Positions 63,486-64,000 of a DNA stretch of 64,000 nt are shown one piece after another; within the stretch, counting starts at the first letter, position 1, and each line of letters opens with the position of its first letter. Made by a program: the position numbers and the translations under genes. The DNA is taken from contig JAJGOT010000051.1 in NCBI GenBank assembly GCA_022457155.1, positions 372,001-436,000 of the forward strand, in the 5' to 3' direction. The notes beneath the pieces are model-generated. The model made no database searches. It saw only the letters and a program-made list of their open reading frames with translations, and was not told the origin of the DNA. Source of the stretch: Cladopsammia gracilis. Taxonomy: Eukaryota > Cnidaria > Anthozoa > Scleractinia > Dendrophylliidae.

Positions 63486-64000
63486 GTAAGACTGTATAAA
63501 GATACAAATTGATATTGGCAAAATTAGGTTTGTGGTGTGTTATAATTGAAAACCTGATGGTTTTATACTCTCTTGCGAAACGTTTTGTACATTGGTGGTC
63601 TAATTCGTTTATCCTCGGTATATAACTTAAGCTTATTTAATTTCAACTACTTCTTTCAAAATGAAGTTTTCATTTGATTTCGTTTTAAAGTAAGCTTGTT
63701 GTTTTTAAAAGATCTTTTTCCTTTGCTTTGAAAATGGGGTCAGTTGCAATTCAAAAGGAAAATAATATTTCGCGTAGGTGTCGATTTCCATTTGAGTCAT
63801 GTAACTTACGGTACTGTAATCACGGATTGCCCTCGTTGAACCCATTAAATTCTAACCTTAGGGAAGTGTTTACTTGATTTTCTGATTACAGCCATTAGAC
63901 ATAAGACTTATACCAACCGAGTTCCCTGAAATATCGGAGGATCTTCCGGTTTGTAAGTTTCATTTTGCGAATGCCGGATATTCTAAAATTTGCCAACGTG
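63486..64000 (+). other. STK40 intron 1, incomplete
   Basis: The donor GTAAGACTG is at 63486. The sequence to the end of the window has no open frame matching the HRDLKLGN part that should follow. An acceptor-like TTACAG at 63886-63891 leads into CCATTAGACATAAG, which does not continue the kinase domain. Confidence 0.6.

Overview
This window looks like nuclear DNA from an anthozoan cnidarian, most likely a stony coral. It is AT-rich, has spliced genes with GT/AG introns of about 0.1 to 2 kb, and is crowded with short inverted-repeat elements, tRNA-derived SINEs and broken copies of transposable-element genes of kinds I know from coral genomes. The species assignment is inference; no bacterial operon, CRISPR array, rRNA or true tRNA gene was seen.

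Region 1 (1-42.3 kb) is accessory DNA. It holds decayed coding fragments: Tigger/pogo-type transposase pieces, a Tc1-like transposase piece, Penelope-like and LINE reverse transcriptase pieces, a DDE-type transposase-like piece, a Cys-cluster piece that may belong with KDZ-type transposases, and exons of multi-copy cnidarian genes. Among these lie non-autonomous elements whose ends can be defined to the base by terminal inverted repeats and target-site duplications: 3221-3658 (TTA), 4085-4880 (TA), 9356-10047 (GCCAG), 10467-12131 (CTATT), 22326-24201 (about 8 bp) and 40204-41464 (perfect 9 bp). One of them, 9356-10047, splits a recognisable coding exon.

Region 2 (42.3-51.85 kb, + strand) is a complete histone deacetylase 8 gene in 11 coding exons. 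The exons join in frame to 383 residues with every catalytic and metal-binding residue kept. Its introns carry at least eight inverted-repeat elements, a SINE fragment and a 32-bp minisatellite.

Region 3 (54.1-62.5 kb, - strand) is a seven-exon gene for a 282-residue protein that I do not recognise. It converges on HDAC8. One intron has a large G-rich minisatellite directly next to a splice acceptor.

Region 4 (62.8 kb to the end, + strand) is the first coding exon of STK40, a Tribbles-related pseudokinase. Its start lies about 360 bp from the start of the minus-strand gene, so the two probably share a bidirectional promoter.

No clearly new biological system was found. The most useful leads are the precisely bounded transposon families with 5- and 9-bp target duplications, the repeated exon encoding 18-residue modules at 15.3-15.8 kb, the modular ATAAGACGCG element in HDAC8, and the unidentified conserved gene.
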